A stretch of 64,000 bases of DNA from Lentzea aerocolonigenes (GTDB taxonomy: Bacteria > Actinomycetota > Actinomycetes > Mycobacteriales > Pseudonocardiaceae), in NCBI RefSeq assembly GCF_000974445.1, contig NZ_BBOJ01000002.1, forward strand, positions 372,001-436,000, in the 5' to 3' direction. The notes beneath the pieces are model-generated. The model was not told the origin of the DNA. It made no database searches and worked only from the letters and a program-made list of their open reading frames with translations. Position numbers and translations under genes: made by a program. Of the stretch, positions 17,195 through 25,986 are shown piece after piece. Numbering within the stretch: position 1 is the first letter of the stretch; every line of letters begins with the position of its first letter.

Positions 17195-19692
17195 ACGCTC
17201 GGGCTCAGGCGTTGCACGGCCGCGGTCTGGCCGCGGCCGTGCGCGGCCAGCCCAAGGAGGCGGTGCGCCTGCTCAGGTCGGGCTTGCGCGCACTCGGCGA
17301 ACCGGCCGGCACAGCGGAACGTTCGCTCGCCGCCAAGCTGCTCGCCAGCCTGGCCGCCGCCGAAGTGCACCTGGGCGATCACGCGGCTGGGTTCGCGCTG
17401 CTCGACCAGGCGGAAACCCTTGCCACACCAGCGGAAGCCGGCGTGTTGCGCGATCAACGCGGCCTGCTCCTGTTGATGGTGGGCCGGTTGGACGAGGCGC
17501 AGCGGTACATGGACGAGGCGGTGCCGTTGCTGCGTGCCGCCGGCGACCAGACGTCGTTGGCACGGGGGTTGCTCAACCGTGCGATGGTGCACGACCTGGC
17601 TGGGCGTGTGCGGATGGCGCTGACCGACCTGGACGCGTGCGAAAGAGTGGCCGAGGCGGCCGACCTGCCCAGGATCGTGGCGAAGGCGCAGCTCAACCGC
17701 GGGCACTGCGAGACGTTGCTGGGCGACATTCCGGCCGCGCTGCACTCGTTCGACGTGGCCCGGTCCGGGCTCGCGGTGCACGCTCCGGACCTGCTGGCGT
17801 CGCTGGCCGTGGACCGGGCACGCGCGTTGCTCGTCGCCGGTCTCGCCAGGGAGGCGGCCACCGAGCTCGACGCCGCGCTCGCGGTGCTGGCCGACCGCCG
17901 CCCCACCCACGAACGCGCCGAGACGGAGCTGGTCAGAGCCCAGACCGCGCTCGCTCAGGGCGATCTCACCGTGACCAGGCAGTGGGCCCGCCGGGCGGAG
18001 CGCAGCTTCCGCAGACGCGGCAACCAGGCGTGGGCGGAGCTGGCCGTGCTGACCCGGCTGCGCGCCGAGTTCCTCGCGGGCCGCAGCCGTGCGAGCCTCC
18101 TCGAGCAGACCCGCGCACTCGCGGACCGCTTGGCCGGACTCGCGTTGCCGTACGACGCCGAGCACGCCGAACTGCTCGCCGCCTCGATCTGCGTTGCGCT
18201 GAAACGGTTCGCGGAAGCCGAAGAGCACCTGGTCGCACGCCGGACCGGCAGCCCGACCACGGAGACCAAACTGGCGCGCCGGCTCGTCAAGGCCAGGCTG
18301 CACGCCGCTCGCGGCGCGGTGCCCCAGACGTACGCGGAGATCAGGGCGGGCCTGATGGTTCTGCGTCAGCACCGCGAACGGTTCGGGAGCATCGACTTCC
18401 AGACCGGGTCGGCCGCACTGGGCGTGCGGCTCGCCGAGCTCGGGCTGTCGGTCGCCCTGCGCCACAGCGCGCCTTCCGTGGTGTTCAACTGGTTGGAACG
18501 CTGCCGCGCCCAGGCTTTCCGGTTACGTCCCGTGTTCCCCACCGCCGACGACGAGACCACCGACGCGGTGGCACAGCTGCGCAGGTGCGCGTTGGAGGCG
18601 CGGGCAGCCCAGCTGACCGGTTCCCGCAACCTCGCGCTGGAACAGCGGTGCGCCGAGCTGGAACGCTCCATCCGGTCCCGCGGCTGGACCGTGCGAGGCA
18701 GAGGAACGCACACTCCGGTGGCCTTCCTCAGCGACGTCGTGGACGAGCTGCGCGGGGCAGGCAGCACCCTGGTCACCTTCGTGGCGGACGGCCCGCGGCT
18801 GCGCGCCCTGGTCGCCGACCACCGCGCGCCCAGGCTGGTGGACCTGGGCGATCTCGCTGTCGTGCGGGAGGCCGTGATCCGCCTGCGCAGCGATCTGGAC
18901 GCCTTGTGCGGCAGGCGACTACGTCCCGCACTGGCCCAGGTCGTCTCGGAATCCGCCCACCGCCAGCTCGCCGTGCTGGCCGACAGCCTGATGCGCCCGC
19001 TGCACCCCGTCCTCGGCGACAGGGAACTGGTCATCGTTCCGACGGGCCCGTTGTCCGCTGTGCCGTGGGGACTTCTACCGCAGCTGCGCGGGCGTCCGGT
19101 CACGGTCGCACCGTCCGCGACGCAGTGGCTGGCCGGACGGACCGGCGGTCATCGCGCTGTGCGGCAACCACTGCTGGTCGCGGGCCCCGACCTGCACCAC
19201 GCGGAGGCGGAGGTGGCCGAGATCAGTCGCGTCCTGCCGAACGCCACCGTCCTCAGTGGACCAGAGGCTTCGGTGCGCCCAACGCTCGCCGCTGCCAACG
19301 GAAGAGACCTGGTGCACTTCGCCGCGCACGGCCACCACGAGGAGGACAACGTGCTGTTCTCGCGCCTGGACCTGGCAGACGGACCGCTGATGGCCTACGA
19401 CATCCACCAGCTGGGCACCGCGCCGCACCACGTCGTGCTGTCGAGCTGCGACATCGGCCGCACGGTCGTGCGCTCAGGCGACGAGCTGCTCGGCTTCACC
19501 GCCGCCCTGCTCTACAGCGGCACCAGAACCGTCGTCGCCGGCGTGGCCCGCCTGCCCGACGACGCGACCACCTCTGGGGTGATGGCCCGCTACCACCACG
19601 GCCTGGTCCAGGGCGTCACGCCCGCCGCCGCGCTGGCTGCCGCGGTGGCGGACGTGCCGTTCATGCCGCTGGTGTGCTTCGGCAGCGGCTAG
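17191..19692 (+). CDS. TPR-CHAT domain caspase-like protease
   Basis: An 833-residue protein. Residues 1 to about 440 are tetratricopeptide-like helical repeats (GRLDEAQRYMDEAVPLLRAAGD and similar). The C-terminal 300 residues are a CHAT domain with VHFAAHGHH (His713) and VVLSSCDIG (Cys753), the histidine-cysteine dyad of the caspase-like clan CD peptidases. GTG 17191 overlaps the previous stop (GTGA). TPR-CHAT proteins are known as regulated proteases, for example in the type III-E CRISPR Craspase complex. Here it is coupled to a subtilisin, a sigma factor and a small protein, so proteolytic control of transcription is a reasonable inference. No CRISPR genes are near. Confidence 0.85.
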   Translation: MNARAQALHGRGLAAAVRGQPKEAVRLLRSGLRALGEPAGTAERSLAAKLLASLAAAEVHLGDHAAGFALLDQAETLATPAEAGVLRDQRGLLLLMVGRLDEAQRYMDEAVPLLRAAGDQTSLARGLLNRAMVHDLAGRVRMALTDLDACERVAEAADLPRIVAKAQLNRGHCETLLGDIPAALHSFDVARSGLAVHAPDLLASLAVDRARALLVAGLAREAATELDAALAVLADRRPTHERAETELVRAQTALAQGDLTVTRQWARRAERSFRRRGNQAWAELAVLTRLRAEFLAGRSRASLLEQTRALADRLAGLALPYDAEHAELLAASICVALKRFAEAEEHLVARRTGSPTTETKLARRLVKARLHAARGAVPQTYAEIRAGLMVLRQHRERFGSIDFQTGSAALGVRLAELGLSVALRHSAPSVVFNWLERCRAQAFRLRPVFPTADDETTDAVAQLRRCALEARAAQLTGSRNLALEQRCAELERSIRSRGWTVRGRGTHTPVAFLSDVVDELRGAGSTLVTFVADGPRLRALVADHRAPRLVDLGDLAVVREAVIRLRSDLDALCGRRLRPALAQVVSESAHRQLAVLADSLMRPLHPVLGDRELVIVPTGPLSAVPWGLLPQLRGRPVTVAPSATQWLAGRTGGHRAVRQPLLVAGPDLHHAEAEVAEISRVLPNATVLSGPEASVRPTLAAANGRDLVHFAAHGHHEEDNVLFSRLDLADGPLMAYDIHQLGTAPHHVVLSSCDIGRTVVRSGDELLGFTAALLYSGTRTVVAGVARLPDDATTSGVMARYHHGLVQGVTPAAALAAAVADVPFMPLVCFGSG

Positions 19693-19735
19693 CACCGTCC
19701 AGATCGGACGGTGCCAACCGCTGGTGTCAGCGGTT
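19692..19735. terminator. Double hairpin between convergent genes
   Basis: Two hairpins in tandem: GCACCGTCC/GGACGGTGC (19692-19714) and AACCGCTG/CAGCGGTT (19716-19735). The first starts at the CHAT stop; the second includes the stop of the leftward methyltransferase. Probably bidirectional. Confidence 0.6.
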
Positions 19736-20473
19736 CATCAGAGCGAAAACGCCCCACCCGAGGTATTCGCGTTGGTACCGGACGTGGCGCACCGGACCGG
19801 CGGTGAGTTCCGCGCGCATCTGCCCGGCCAGCTCGTCGTCGGGATGCGCGTCCAGCCACCGGCGGGTGTTGAGCCACTGAGCCGCGACGTAGCGGTCCCA
19901 GCTGTCCTGGTCGGCCAGGACCATCTCCACGACGTCACAACCCAGCTCCCCGAACTGTTCCAGCAGTTCCGGGAGGGCGCGGAAGTCGTCCGCACTGGCG
20001 GCGTGACAGCCTTCGACGGTGGCCTGGTCCGGGGGATCCTTGCGCCAGTACGGTTCGCCGATCAGCATCACACCGCCGGGACGCAGGCTGCGTCGGAGCA
20101 GGTCCACGGTCCCGGCGACGCCACCTCCGATCCAGGTCGCGCCGACACACGACCCGATGTCGACCGGGTCGTCGGCAACGTGGTTCGACGCGTCACCGTG
20201 AGTGAAGGTGACTTGTTCGGCGACCTCCAGCTCGATCGCTCGTGCGCGCGCCTTGGCCAGGAACGCGGTGCTGATGTCGACACCGGTTCCGGTGATGCCG
20301 TGATCGCGGGCCCAGGTGCACAGCAGCTCGCCCGAGCCGCAGGCCAGGTCGAGCAGCCGAGTGCCGGGTGACGGGTTCAGCGCCTCGCCCAGGATCGCCA
20401 GTTTCCGGCTGGTGAGCGGGTTGTGGATGCGGTGGCTGCTCTCGCGGATGGTGAAGCTACGGGGTAGATCCAC
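19727..20473 (-). CDS. Class I SAM-dependent methyltransferase
   Basis: A 248-residue cytoplasmic methyltransferase. Motif I is LLDLACGSGELL (about residues 40-51), followed by GTGVDIS, FTHGDASN and the post-motif region RSLRPGGVMLIGEPYW. The fold and length fit the Methyltransf_25/11 group that modifies small molecules. It starts at GTG 20473 with GAGGAA upstream. It is a single gene, convergent with the CHAT gene. The substrate is unknown. Confidence 0.82.
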   Translation of the reverse strand: MDLPRSFTIRESSHRIHNPLTSRKLAILGEALNPSPGTRLLDLACGSGELLCTWARDHGITGTGVDISTAFLAKARARAIELEVAEQVTFTHGDASNHVADDPVDIGSCVGATWIGGGVAGTVDLLRRSLRPGGVMLIGEPYWRKDPPDQATVEGCHAASADDFRALPELLEQFGELGCDVVEMVLADQDSWDRYVAAQWLNTRRWLDAHPDDELAGQMRAELTAGPVRHVRYQREYLGWGVFALMNR

Positions 20474-20715
20474 TTCGATGGTTCCTCACGTCCGATGGGT
20501 AGTTCACAGTGGTCAGCGCTGTGTCGGCCGTCGACGGCCGAACTACCCGGACAGTCATGGAATGCACCTCTTCGGATGGAAGGACATGCGGTTCGACGGA
20601 AGGCTAGGTGGGGTCGCACGCGGCGGTCCACCGGTTATCGCGCCCACCCCGAACGCGCGTCACACCGGCTGGCTCGCCCAGCATCCCCTCGGCTCCTGAA
20701 AGCTCTGGGCCGTGG

Positions 20716-21444
20716 CTACTGCGTTCGCGTCGAGAAGATGCGGGCGGCACCCTCACGGACGGCCGTCCAGTCGGTCGCGGGTGCGTGCCGCAGGGCGACG
20801 GCCAGGGATCCTGAGCGGAGCTGATGTTCCTTGCGGAGCTGCTCAACGTCGAGTTGGACGTCTGCATCCAGCCCGCCGCCTTCGACCTCGGTGATGCGCC
20901 GGTCCATCGCGGCGATCAGTTCCCGGTCGAACTCCTCCACGGCTCGCAGGAACGACTCGGTGGAGACACTCGCCCTGCCCTGCCTCGGCACGGTGCAGCC
21001 GAGTCCGCCCTCGACGGGGTGCCTCCAGTCGACGGTGATCGTGTCCTGATCGACGGCCGACCGCCACCAGAGGATGGAGGGTGAAGCACGGAGGTAACTG
21101 GTGTACATGAGGTGGCTGCCGTACCAGTCGAGAGCCGCGTCCGCGTCCTCGACACCTGACCCGTACCAGGCGTCCTGATCGCTGGTCATGTGGTCGACGA
21201 GGTCTGCGGGCACCGGTTCCAGCAGCGACGGCAGCACTTCCTGGAGGTCCTCCCACAACCGGACGACGTAGTAGTCGACTGGCGAGGACTGCCCTGCGTC
21301 GGAGTCCGGCGGGTGGTGGAACAACTTGTGTCCGTCCACTTCGATCCAGTACCAGCCGTCCGTCAGCGCGAACCAGTGCAGACGGCGATCGCCCCAGGGC
21401 TCCACATCGGCCAGCGGCGTGAGACGGAAGTGAAAACGGATCAC
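20716..21444 (-). CDS. DUF5984-like protein
   Basis: A 242-residue soluble protein starting MIRFHFRLTPLADVEPWG and continuing RRLHWFALTDGWYWIEVDGHKLF, which resembles the actinobacterial DUF5984 family. It is rich in Trp, Asp and His, has no membrane segment and no known catalytic motif. It is a stand-alone gene. The role of the family is not known, though such proteins often sit among immunity-like or polymorphic-toxin-like genes; nothing here shows that directly. Confidence 0.7.
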   Translation of the reverse strand: MIRFHFRLTPLADVEPWGDRRLHWFALTDGWYWIEVDGHKLFHHPPDSDAGQSSPVDYYVVRLWEDLQEVLPSLLEPVPADLVDHMTSDQDAWYGSGVEDADAALDWYGSHLMYTSYLRASPSILWWRSAVDQDTITVDWRHPVEGGLGCTVPRQGRASVSTESFLRAVEEFDRELIAAMDRRITEVEGGGLDADVQLDVEQLRKEHQLRSGSLAVALRHAPATDWTAVREGAARIFSTRTQ

Positions 21445-21513
21445 CCCGGCAGTGTGCTCACCGCCTCGGACGGCTGTCGAACAATTTGCCTCTGACGTCC
21501 GCTCGTGCCGCTG

Positions 21514-21783
21514 TCAAGGAAAGCAGAGGCCACAGGCTCGAGCAGTCCCGCCGACGTCATGTCTAGCGAAGGCTTCGAGGTCCGCTCGGGGACCGCACAC
21601 CTTGATGTAGTCCGCGGTCCACTGAGCGCCTCGAGCCGGGGTGCCGCTGATGGTGCTGCACGTCGCCCGGTGCAGCATCAGGTAGGACGGCCTGGGGGTG
21701 CGCTCGGCGTTCAGCACGTACAGGTCTGGATGCATCTCCAGCCAACGCTGGTAGCCGAGGTCGTTGTCCACGAATCTCTGCAT
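21514..21783 (-). CDS. Conserved-looking 89-residue protein
   Basis: The product begins MQRFVDNDLGYQRWLEMHPD, contains YVLNAERTPRPSYLMLHRATC and ends CGLCFP, with a total of four cysteines. The composition is that of a real folded protein, not an ORF shadow. I do not recognise the family. ATG 21783 is chosen; GTG 21801 would add six residues. No clear ribosome site is seen for either. It is transcribed leftwards, divergent from the winged-helix gene at 21876. Confidence 0.55.
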   Translation of the reverse strand: MQRFVDNDLGYQRWLEMHPDLYVLNAERTPRPSYLMLHRATCSTISGTPARGAQWTADYIKVCGPRADLEAFARHDVGGTARACGLCFP

Positions 21784-21875
21784 CCGACCATCATGCGCCA
21801 CCGGCGCTGCGGCTGACCGGAGTGCAGAGGATCTCGGGCCGTTACGGCGGGAGCGTGATCGGCGACCTATCCGAT

Positions 21876-22592
21876 ATGACTGAGCCGACTGTTGCGGTCC
21901 GTGTGGTGGAGGAGTTGCGGCGGAGCGGGGCCGCGCTCGATGACGACGAACTGGCGCGTCGGCTGGGAGTCAGCCCGCGGCAGACGATCAACCAGGTGTG
22001 CAGGAGGTTGGAACGCGCCGGACGGTTGCGCTGGTACATCGGTTCCGCCGGGAAGATCGTCAATGATCTTCGCCTGGTCGACGGCCAGTCCGCCGTTGCC
22101 ACAGCCAGTGGTGCCGGGGTGCCAGACGTGGTGGAGACGCTGCCGGATGGTGCTCCACCAGCGGCGGGCGACAGCCGCGAGCAACGCCACGCCGAGCGGG
22201 TCATGCTCGATCTGCTGGGAGAGCGCATGGGGGTCGTGCTCAAGCCGCGACGGATCCCACTCGAGGACGGGGTCCGGGTCGAGATCGACGGAGCCGATGA
22301 CGAGCTGTCGATCCTGGTTGAGGCGTGGGCCCATCAGGGACCCCTGAAGGTCGCGCAGAAGCACAAGGTGTTGGCCGACGCCCTCAAGCTGCTGCACGTC
22401 GCCGCCAGCCTGCCGGTCGCGCCTCGACTGGTGCTGTGCCTGTGCGATCCGGAAGCCGCCCACCACTTCACCACCGCGCGATCTTGGGCAGCCCATGCCC
22501 TTCGTGCCTTCGCCATCGACATCGTCGTCGTCGAACTACCCGCCGACCTCAAAGCCGCAGTCCTTGCCGCCCAACAGCGCCAACATCGCTAG
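21876..22592 (+). CDS. Winged-helix protein with possible nuclease-like C-terminus
   Basis: A 238-residue protein. Residues about 5-60 form a helix-turn-helix (VRVVEELRRSGAALDDDELARRLGVSPRQTINQVCRRLERAGRL). The C-terminal domain (about 115-230) contains DDELSILVEAWAHQGPLKVAQKHKV, an acidic-x-E...K pattern reminiscent of PD-(D/E)XK enzymes, followed by LVLCLCDPEAA. That similarity is by eye and uncertain. ATG 21876 has no clear ribosome site and may be leaderless. It could bind DNA through the first domain and act on nucleic acid through the second. Confidence 0.6.
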   Translation: MTEPTVAVRVVEELRRSGAALDDDELARRLGVSPRQTINQVCRRLERAGRLRWYIGSAGKIVNDLRLVDGQSAVATASGAGVPDVVETLPDGAPPAAGDSREQRHAERVMLDLLGERMGVVLKPRRIPLEDGVRVEIDGADDELSILVEAWAHQGPLKVAQKHKVLADALKLLHVAASLPVAPRLVLCLCDPEAAHHFTTARSWAAHALRAFAIDIVVVELPADLKAAVLAAQQRQHR

Positions 22593-22611
22593 AAACACCA
22601 TTCGGCGAGGG

Positions 22612-22962
22612 TCAAAGGCTGTGCGCGACGGGGTGAAGCGGCTGGTACAACGGCAGTTCGGCCCCACTCGGCATCCGCACCGCGGTGAGGCGCCCCCACC
22701 GCGCCTCGGTCACCGGCCGGGCGGTCTCGACACCTGCTGCGGCCAGCGTGGTCAGGACCGCGTCCAGGTCGTCGCACATCAGGTAGAACTCGTGCTGCGG
22801 TGTTCCGTCGGTCGGGTGGACGGCGATTTCGGCCGGTGGCAGTGCGAAGATCAGCCATCCGTGTCCCGCATCCACGTGGGGGAACCCCAGGACGTCGGCG
22901 ATGAAAGCCCGGTCGGCCTCGGCGTCCTGGCTGTAGAGGATCACGTGCGCGCCGCTGAACAT
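22612..22962 (-). CDS. VOC family (glyoxalase-like) protein
   Basis: A 116-residue protein of the vicinal-oxygen-chelate fold: HVILYSQDAEADRAFIADVLGFPHVDAGHGWLIFALP, then HEFYLMCDDLDAVLTTLAAAGVE and a C-terminal GAELPLYQP strand. Two beta-alpha-beta-beta-beta units are visible, as in glyoxalase/bleomycin-resistance proteins. His at residue 8 and Glu/Tyr near the end could bind metal. ATG 22962 is preferred over TTG 22968. It is convergent with the winged-helix gene. Substrate unknown. Confidence 0.8.
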   Translation of the reverse strand: MFSGAHVILYSQDAEADRAFIADVLGFPHVDAGHGWLIFALPPAEIAVHPTDGTPQHEFYLMCDDLDAVLTTLAAAGVETARPVTEARWGRLTAVRMPSGAELPLYQPLHPVAHSL

Positions 22963-23047
22963 GGCCAACGATGCCTCGCGAAGACGGTGCCACGCAAGCC
23001 ACGATCACCGGACATGAACCGGATCGCGACTTCGGGCAACAGAGAGC

Positions 23048-23662
23048 ATGAGCATGTCGAAACCCTCCGCCGAGCCCGTCCCGCCCGGCGAGCCGCCGCC
23101 TGAGATCTCCGACGAAGACCTGCTCGCCGAGTCCCTGGTCACGCCCGAGCGGTTCGCGGCGATCTTCGACCGGTACGCGCCGGTGGTGCACGGGTACCTG
23201 TCGCGGCGGGTCGGGGTGCTGGCGGACGACCTGATGAGCGAGACCTTTCTGCTGGCGTTTCGCGGGCGGGACGGGTACGTGCCCGGACGGGCGCCTGTTC
23301 GGGCATGGCTGTTCGGCATCGCCACCAACCTCGTGCGGCGGCATGCCCGCGACGAGGAGCGGCGGTATCGGGCGTTCGGGCGGGCGGCTGGGCGTCTCGA
23401 GGTCACCACCGAGCTCGGGGAGGTGGCTGGGCGGGTCGACGCGCAGGGGCTGCGCGGTGAGCTGGCCGACGCGCTGGCCTCGCTGGCCCGTGAGGACCGC
23501 GACGTGCTGCTGCTGTGGACCTACCCGCAGTTGTCCTACGCCGAGATCGCTGTCGCGCTGGACATTCCGGTCGGCACCGTCCGGTCCCGGCTGCACCGCG
23601 CTCGCGGCAAGGTTCGCGACCGTCTCAGCGACCGCTGGCTGACCACCGAGGAGACAGCATGA
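23048..23662 (+). CDS. ECF-type RNA polymerase sigma factor
   Basis: A 204-residue sigma factor. Region 2 (about residues 33-105) includes FAAIFDRYAPVVHGYLSRRVG, DDLMSETFLLAFR and AWLFGIATNLVRRHAR; region 4 (about 138-192) includes LAREDRDVLLLWTYPQLSYAEIAVALDIPVGTVRSRLHRAR. The start ATG 23048 has AGAGAG upstream. Its stop overlaps the start of the following membrane protein (ATGA), the usual arrangement of a sigma factor with its anti-sigma partner. Confidence 0.88.
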   Translation: MSMSKPSAEPVPPGEPPPEISDEDLLAESLVTPERFAAIFDRYAPVVHGYLSRRVGVLADDLMSETFLLAFRGRDGYVPGRAPVRAWLFGIATNLVRRHARDEERRYRAFGRAAGRLEVTTELGEVAGRVDAQGLRGELADALASLAREDRDVLLLWTYPQLSYAEIAVALDIPVGTVRSRLHRARGKVRDRLSDRWLTTEETA

Positions 23663-24612
23663 ACGAGTTCACCGTGATCCGGGAGCACGGGCCGCAGCCG
23701 ACGCCGCTGTCCGACGAGGTGCTGGCCAAGGCGCGCGCCGACCTGTTCGCCGAGATCCACGCCGCCCCGCGCCCGGTTCGCCTTCGTCGCCGCACGGTGG
23801 TCGTCGCCGCCGCGGCTGCCGCGGTCGCGGTCGTCGCCGGGATCATGGCCACCTCAACGCCGTCCCCCACCTACGAGGCACCGGTGTTGGTCCGGTTCCA
23901 CATGCCGGTCCCGCCGCCGGAACTGAAGCCGGTGCCCGAAGGTGTGACCGGGCCGCGCTTCACGGCGGAGCCCGGCTGGCTCGCCGCGGTCTACAGCGAC
24001 AACAAACCTGGCGCGGAGATGAGCGCCATCTACGTCATCGCCTCGAACCGGCCGGGCAACGACGGTGTCCCGACGACCTACGACGGCAAGCCGGCCGTGC
24101 TGCACAAGGTTGATCAGGACGAACCAACGTTCCACGAGGTGGCCCTCAGCTGGGAACGGTCACCCGGCCGGTGGATCAAACTCACCGGGGTCGGCAGGTT
24201 CGCCGACGAGCAGATCGTGCGCTCGCTGGCCGGCACCCTGGCCGACACGGACAAGCGGTTGAGCCTCGACATCGGCGTCGCGCCGGCTGGTTGGGAGCTC
24301 TACGCCTTCAAGGACGCCGGGCCGGACGGGACGGGTGCGGTCACCTCACTGCGAGATCCGGCCAACCCGGACCGCACCATCCACGTGAGCACCACGTCCG
24401 GACTCGTCCCCGACTACGGGCAGACCGTTGAGGGAGGCCCCGTGGACACCATTCCCGTGTCCGTCCACGGCCGGCGGGGCGACCTGGTCCAGATCCCCGG
24501 GAAGCAGTGGATGCTGCAGGCTCCGCTGCCCGACGGGCGGACCTTCCAGCTCCAGGTCCCCGCCGACTTCACCCAGCAGCAGGTGATCGAACTGGCCGAA
24601 GGTGTCAGCTGA
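23659..24612 (+). CDS. CU044_5270-like membrane protein, probable anti-sigma factor
   Basis: A 317-residue protein with a cytoplasmic N-terminal stretch (EVLAKARADLFAEI) and one membrane helix at about residues 46-62 ([17 protein letters not shown]). The extracytoplasmic region of about 250 residues contains Tyr/Trp-rich beta segments (GWLAAVYSDNKPG). This layout matches the actinobacterial CU044_5270 family found after ECF sigma genes. The overlap with the sigma gene supports co-translation. No zinc-binding HxxxCxxC anti-sigma motif is visible, so the inhibitor role is inference from position and topology. Confidence 0.7.
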   Translation: MNEFTVIREHGPQPTPLSDEVLAKARADLFAEIHAAPRPVRLRRRTVVVAAAAAAVAVVAGIMATSTPSPTYEAPVLVRFHMPVPPPELKPVPEGVTGPRFTAEPGWLAAVYSDNKPGAEMSAIYVIASNRPGNDGVPTTYDGKPAVLHKVDQDEPTFHEVALSWERSPGRWIKLTGVGRFADEQIVRSLAGTLADTDKRLSLDIGVAPAGWELYAFKDAGPDGTGAVTSLRDPANPDRTIHVSTTSGLVPDYGQTVEGGPVDTIPVSVHGRRGDLVQIPGKQWMLQAPLPDGRTFQLQVPADFTQQQVIELAEGVS

Positions 24613-24636
24613 CCCGGGCGCCACGAAACCCGGCCA

Positions 24637-24664
24637 CCGGAGTGGCACTCACGCGCCACTCCGG
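24637..24664. terminator. Bidirectional hairpin terminator
   Basis: CCGGAGTGGC and GCCACTCCGG form a 10-bp stem with an 8-base loop. It lies between the converging anti-sigma-like gene and the MFS gene and covers the last codons of the latter. Confidence 0.6.
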
Positions 24665-25875
24665 GCCGCCCGCCTCAGCACGGGCGTCGCCCACGCCATC
24701 ACCACACCGCCCAGAACGACCACCACACCGGCCGCGAGCCCGGCCCGCGGATTTCCCGCCGCCACCGACACGGCACCGGCGAGGAACGCGCCGAACGGCT
24801 GGCCCGCGCCCCAGGCCACCATCCTGGCCGTCGTGTTCACCCGCGACTGGAGCTCCTCCGGACACACCTTCTGCCGGTAGGTGATCCCGTTGATGGTCAC
24901 GACGGCCTGCGCGACGCCCCAGTACACCGCCGCCACGCACGTCAGCAGCCAGGGCCCGCTCACCAGCACGAGCACTCCGCCGAGCAACGACAACGGCAAC
25001 GCCCCCAACGCCACGCGTGCCTCGCCCCAGCGTTCGGTCAGCCGCGGCAGCAACCGGGACGCGAGGATCGCTCCCAGACCCCAGCAGCTGAACAGCGCGG
25101 CGAGCCGGAGGTCACCGCGTGGTGCGACGTGCAGCACGCGGTCGGCGAACGGCACCAGCACCGCGGTCCACGCGCCTCCCGCGACCGAGTGCGCGGCGCC
25201 CACCAACGTGAGCGTGCGGATGATCGGCTCGTTCCACAGGAACCGCAGTCCCTCCCGCACGTCGCCGGCGAGCTCGCCCGCCCCGCGCACCGGCCGCGGA
25301 TTGGCCATGCTGCTCGTGATGCCGCGCAACAACAACGCCGAACCCACACCGGTCAACGCGTTCACCGCCAGCAGCGCCGCCGGAGCCACGACCGCCACCA
25401 GCAGACCCGTCAGGCCGGGCAGCACGAGCTCCACCGCGGTCGTGCGTCCGAAGAGCGTCGAATAGGCGGCGGTGAGCCGCTCCTTGCCCACCAACGCGGG
25501 CAGCGCACCGAAGTTCGCCGCGTCGAAGAACACGAACGCCGTCTGTGCCGCGAACGCCACCGCCACGACGTGCGGCGCGACCAACGCGCCCGCCAGCCAC
25601 GCCAGCGGCACGCTCAACAGCACCCCGGCCACCGTGAAGTCCAGCGCCACCATCATCTTCCGGCGGTCGAGCCGATCCGCGAGCGCACCCGCCAGCAACC
25701 CGAAGACCAGGTACGGCAACGCTTCCGCCGCCGCGACCGCCGACGTCCAGCCCGCCGACCCGGTCAGCTGGTAGACCAGCACGGGCATCGTCACCGCCGC
25801 CACCACGGCACCGGTCACCGACAACACCCGCGCGGCCAGGTAACGACGGAAGTCTCGCTCGGCCGACTCGATCAT
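24649..25875 (-). CDS. MFS transporter
   Basis: About 408 residues with 10-12 hydrophobic helices, the loop motif GALADRLDRRKMM after helix 2 and an MFS_3-like start (FRRYLAARVLSVTGAVV). It is a drug or metabolite exporter by family. ATG 25875 is chosen; GTG 25884 would add three residues. The gene stands alone between a sigma/anti-sigma pair and the GH51 gene. Nothing in the sequence points to its substrate. Confidence 0.82.
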   Translation of the reverse strand: MIESAERDFRRYLAARVLSVTGAVVAAVTMPVLVYQLTGSAGWTSAVAAAEALPYLVFGLLAGALADRLDRRKMMVALDFTVAGVLLSVPLAWLAGALVAPHVVAVAFAAQTAFVFFDAANFGALPALVGKERLTAAYSTLFGRTTAVELVLPGLTGLLVAVVAPAALLAVNALTGVGSALLLRGITSSMANPRPVRGAGELAGDVREGLRFLWNEPIIRTLTLVGAAHSVAGGAWTAVLVPFADRVLHVAPRGDLRLAALFSCWGLGAILASRLLPRLTERWGEARVALGALPLSLLGGVLVLVSGPWLLTCVAAVYWGVAQAVVTINGITYRQKVCPEELQSRVNTTARMVAWGAGQPFGAFLAGAVSVAAGNPRAGLAAGVVVVLGGVVMAWATPVLRRAARSGA

Positions 25876-25986
25876 GCCCACCACACCGACAGCGTATGGG
25901 GTTTGTCGACCTTGTGACGGAAATCAGGGGAAGGCTGCCGCACCGCCCGAGTCAGGCCTCCCGGCTCTGGTCGACGGCGACCACGC

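Noticed and set aside
16378..18465. 695-codon minus-strand frame across the sigma and CHAT genes
   Set aside because: Low-complexity Arg/Gln/His-rich translation opposite three overlapping genes with clear domains.
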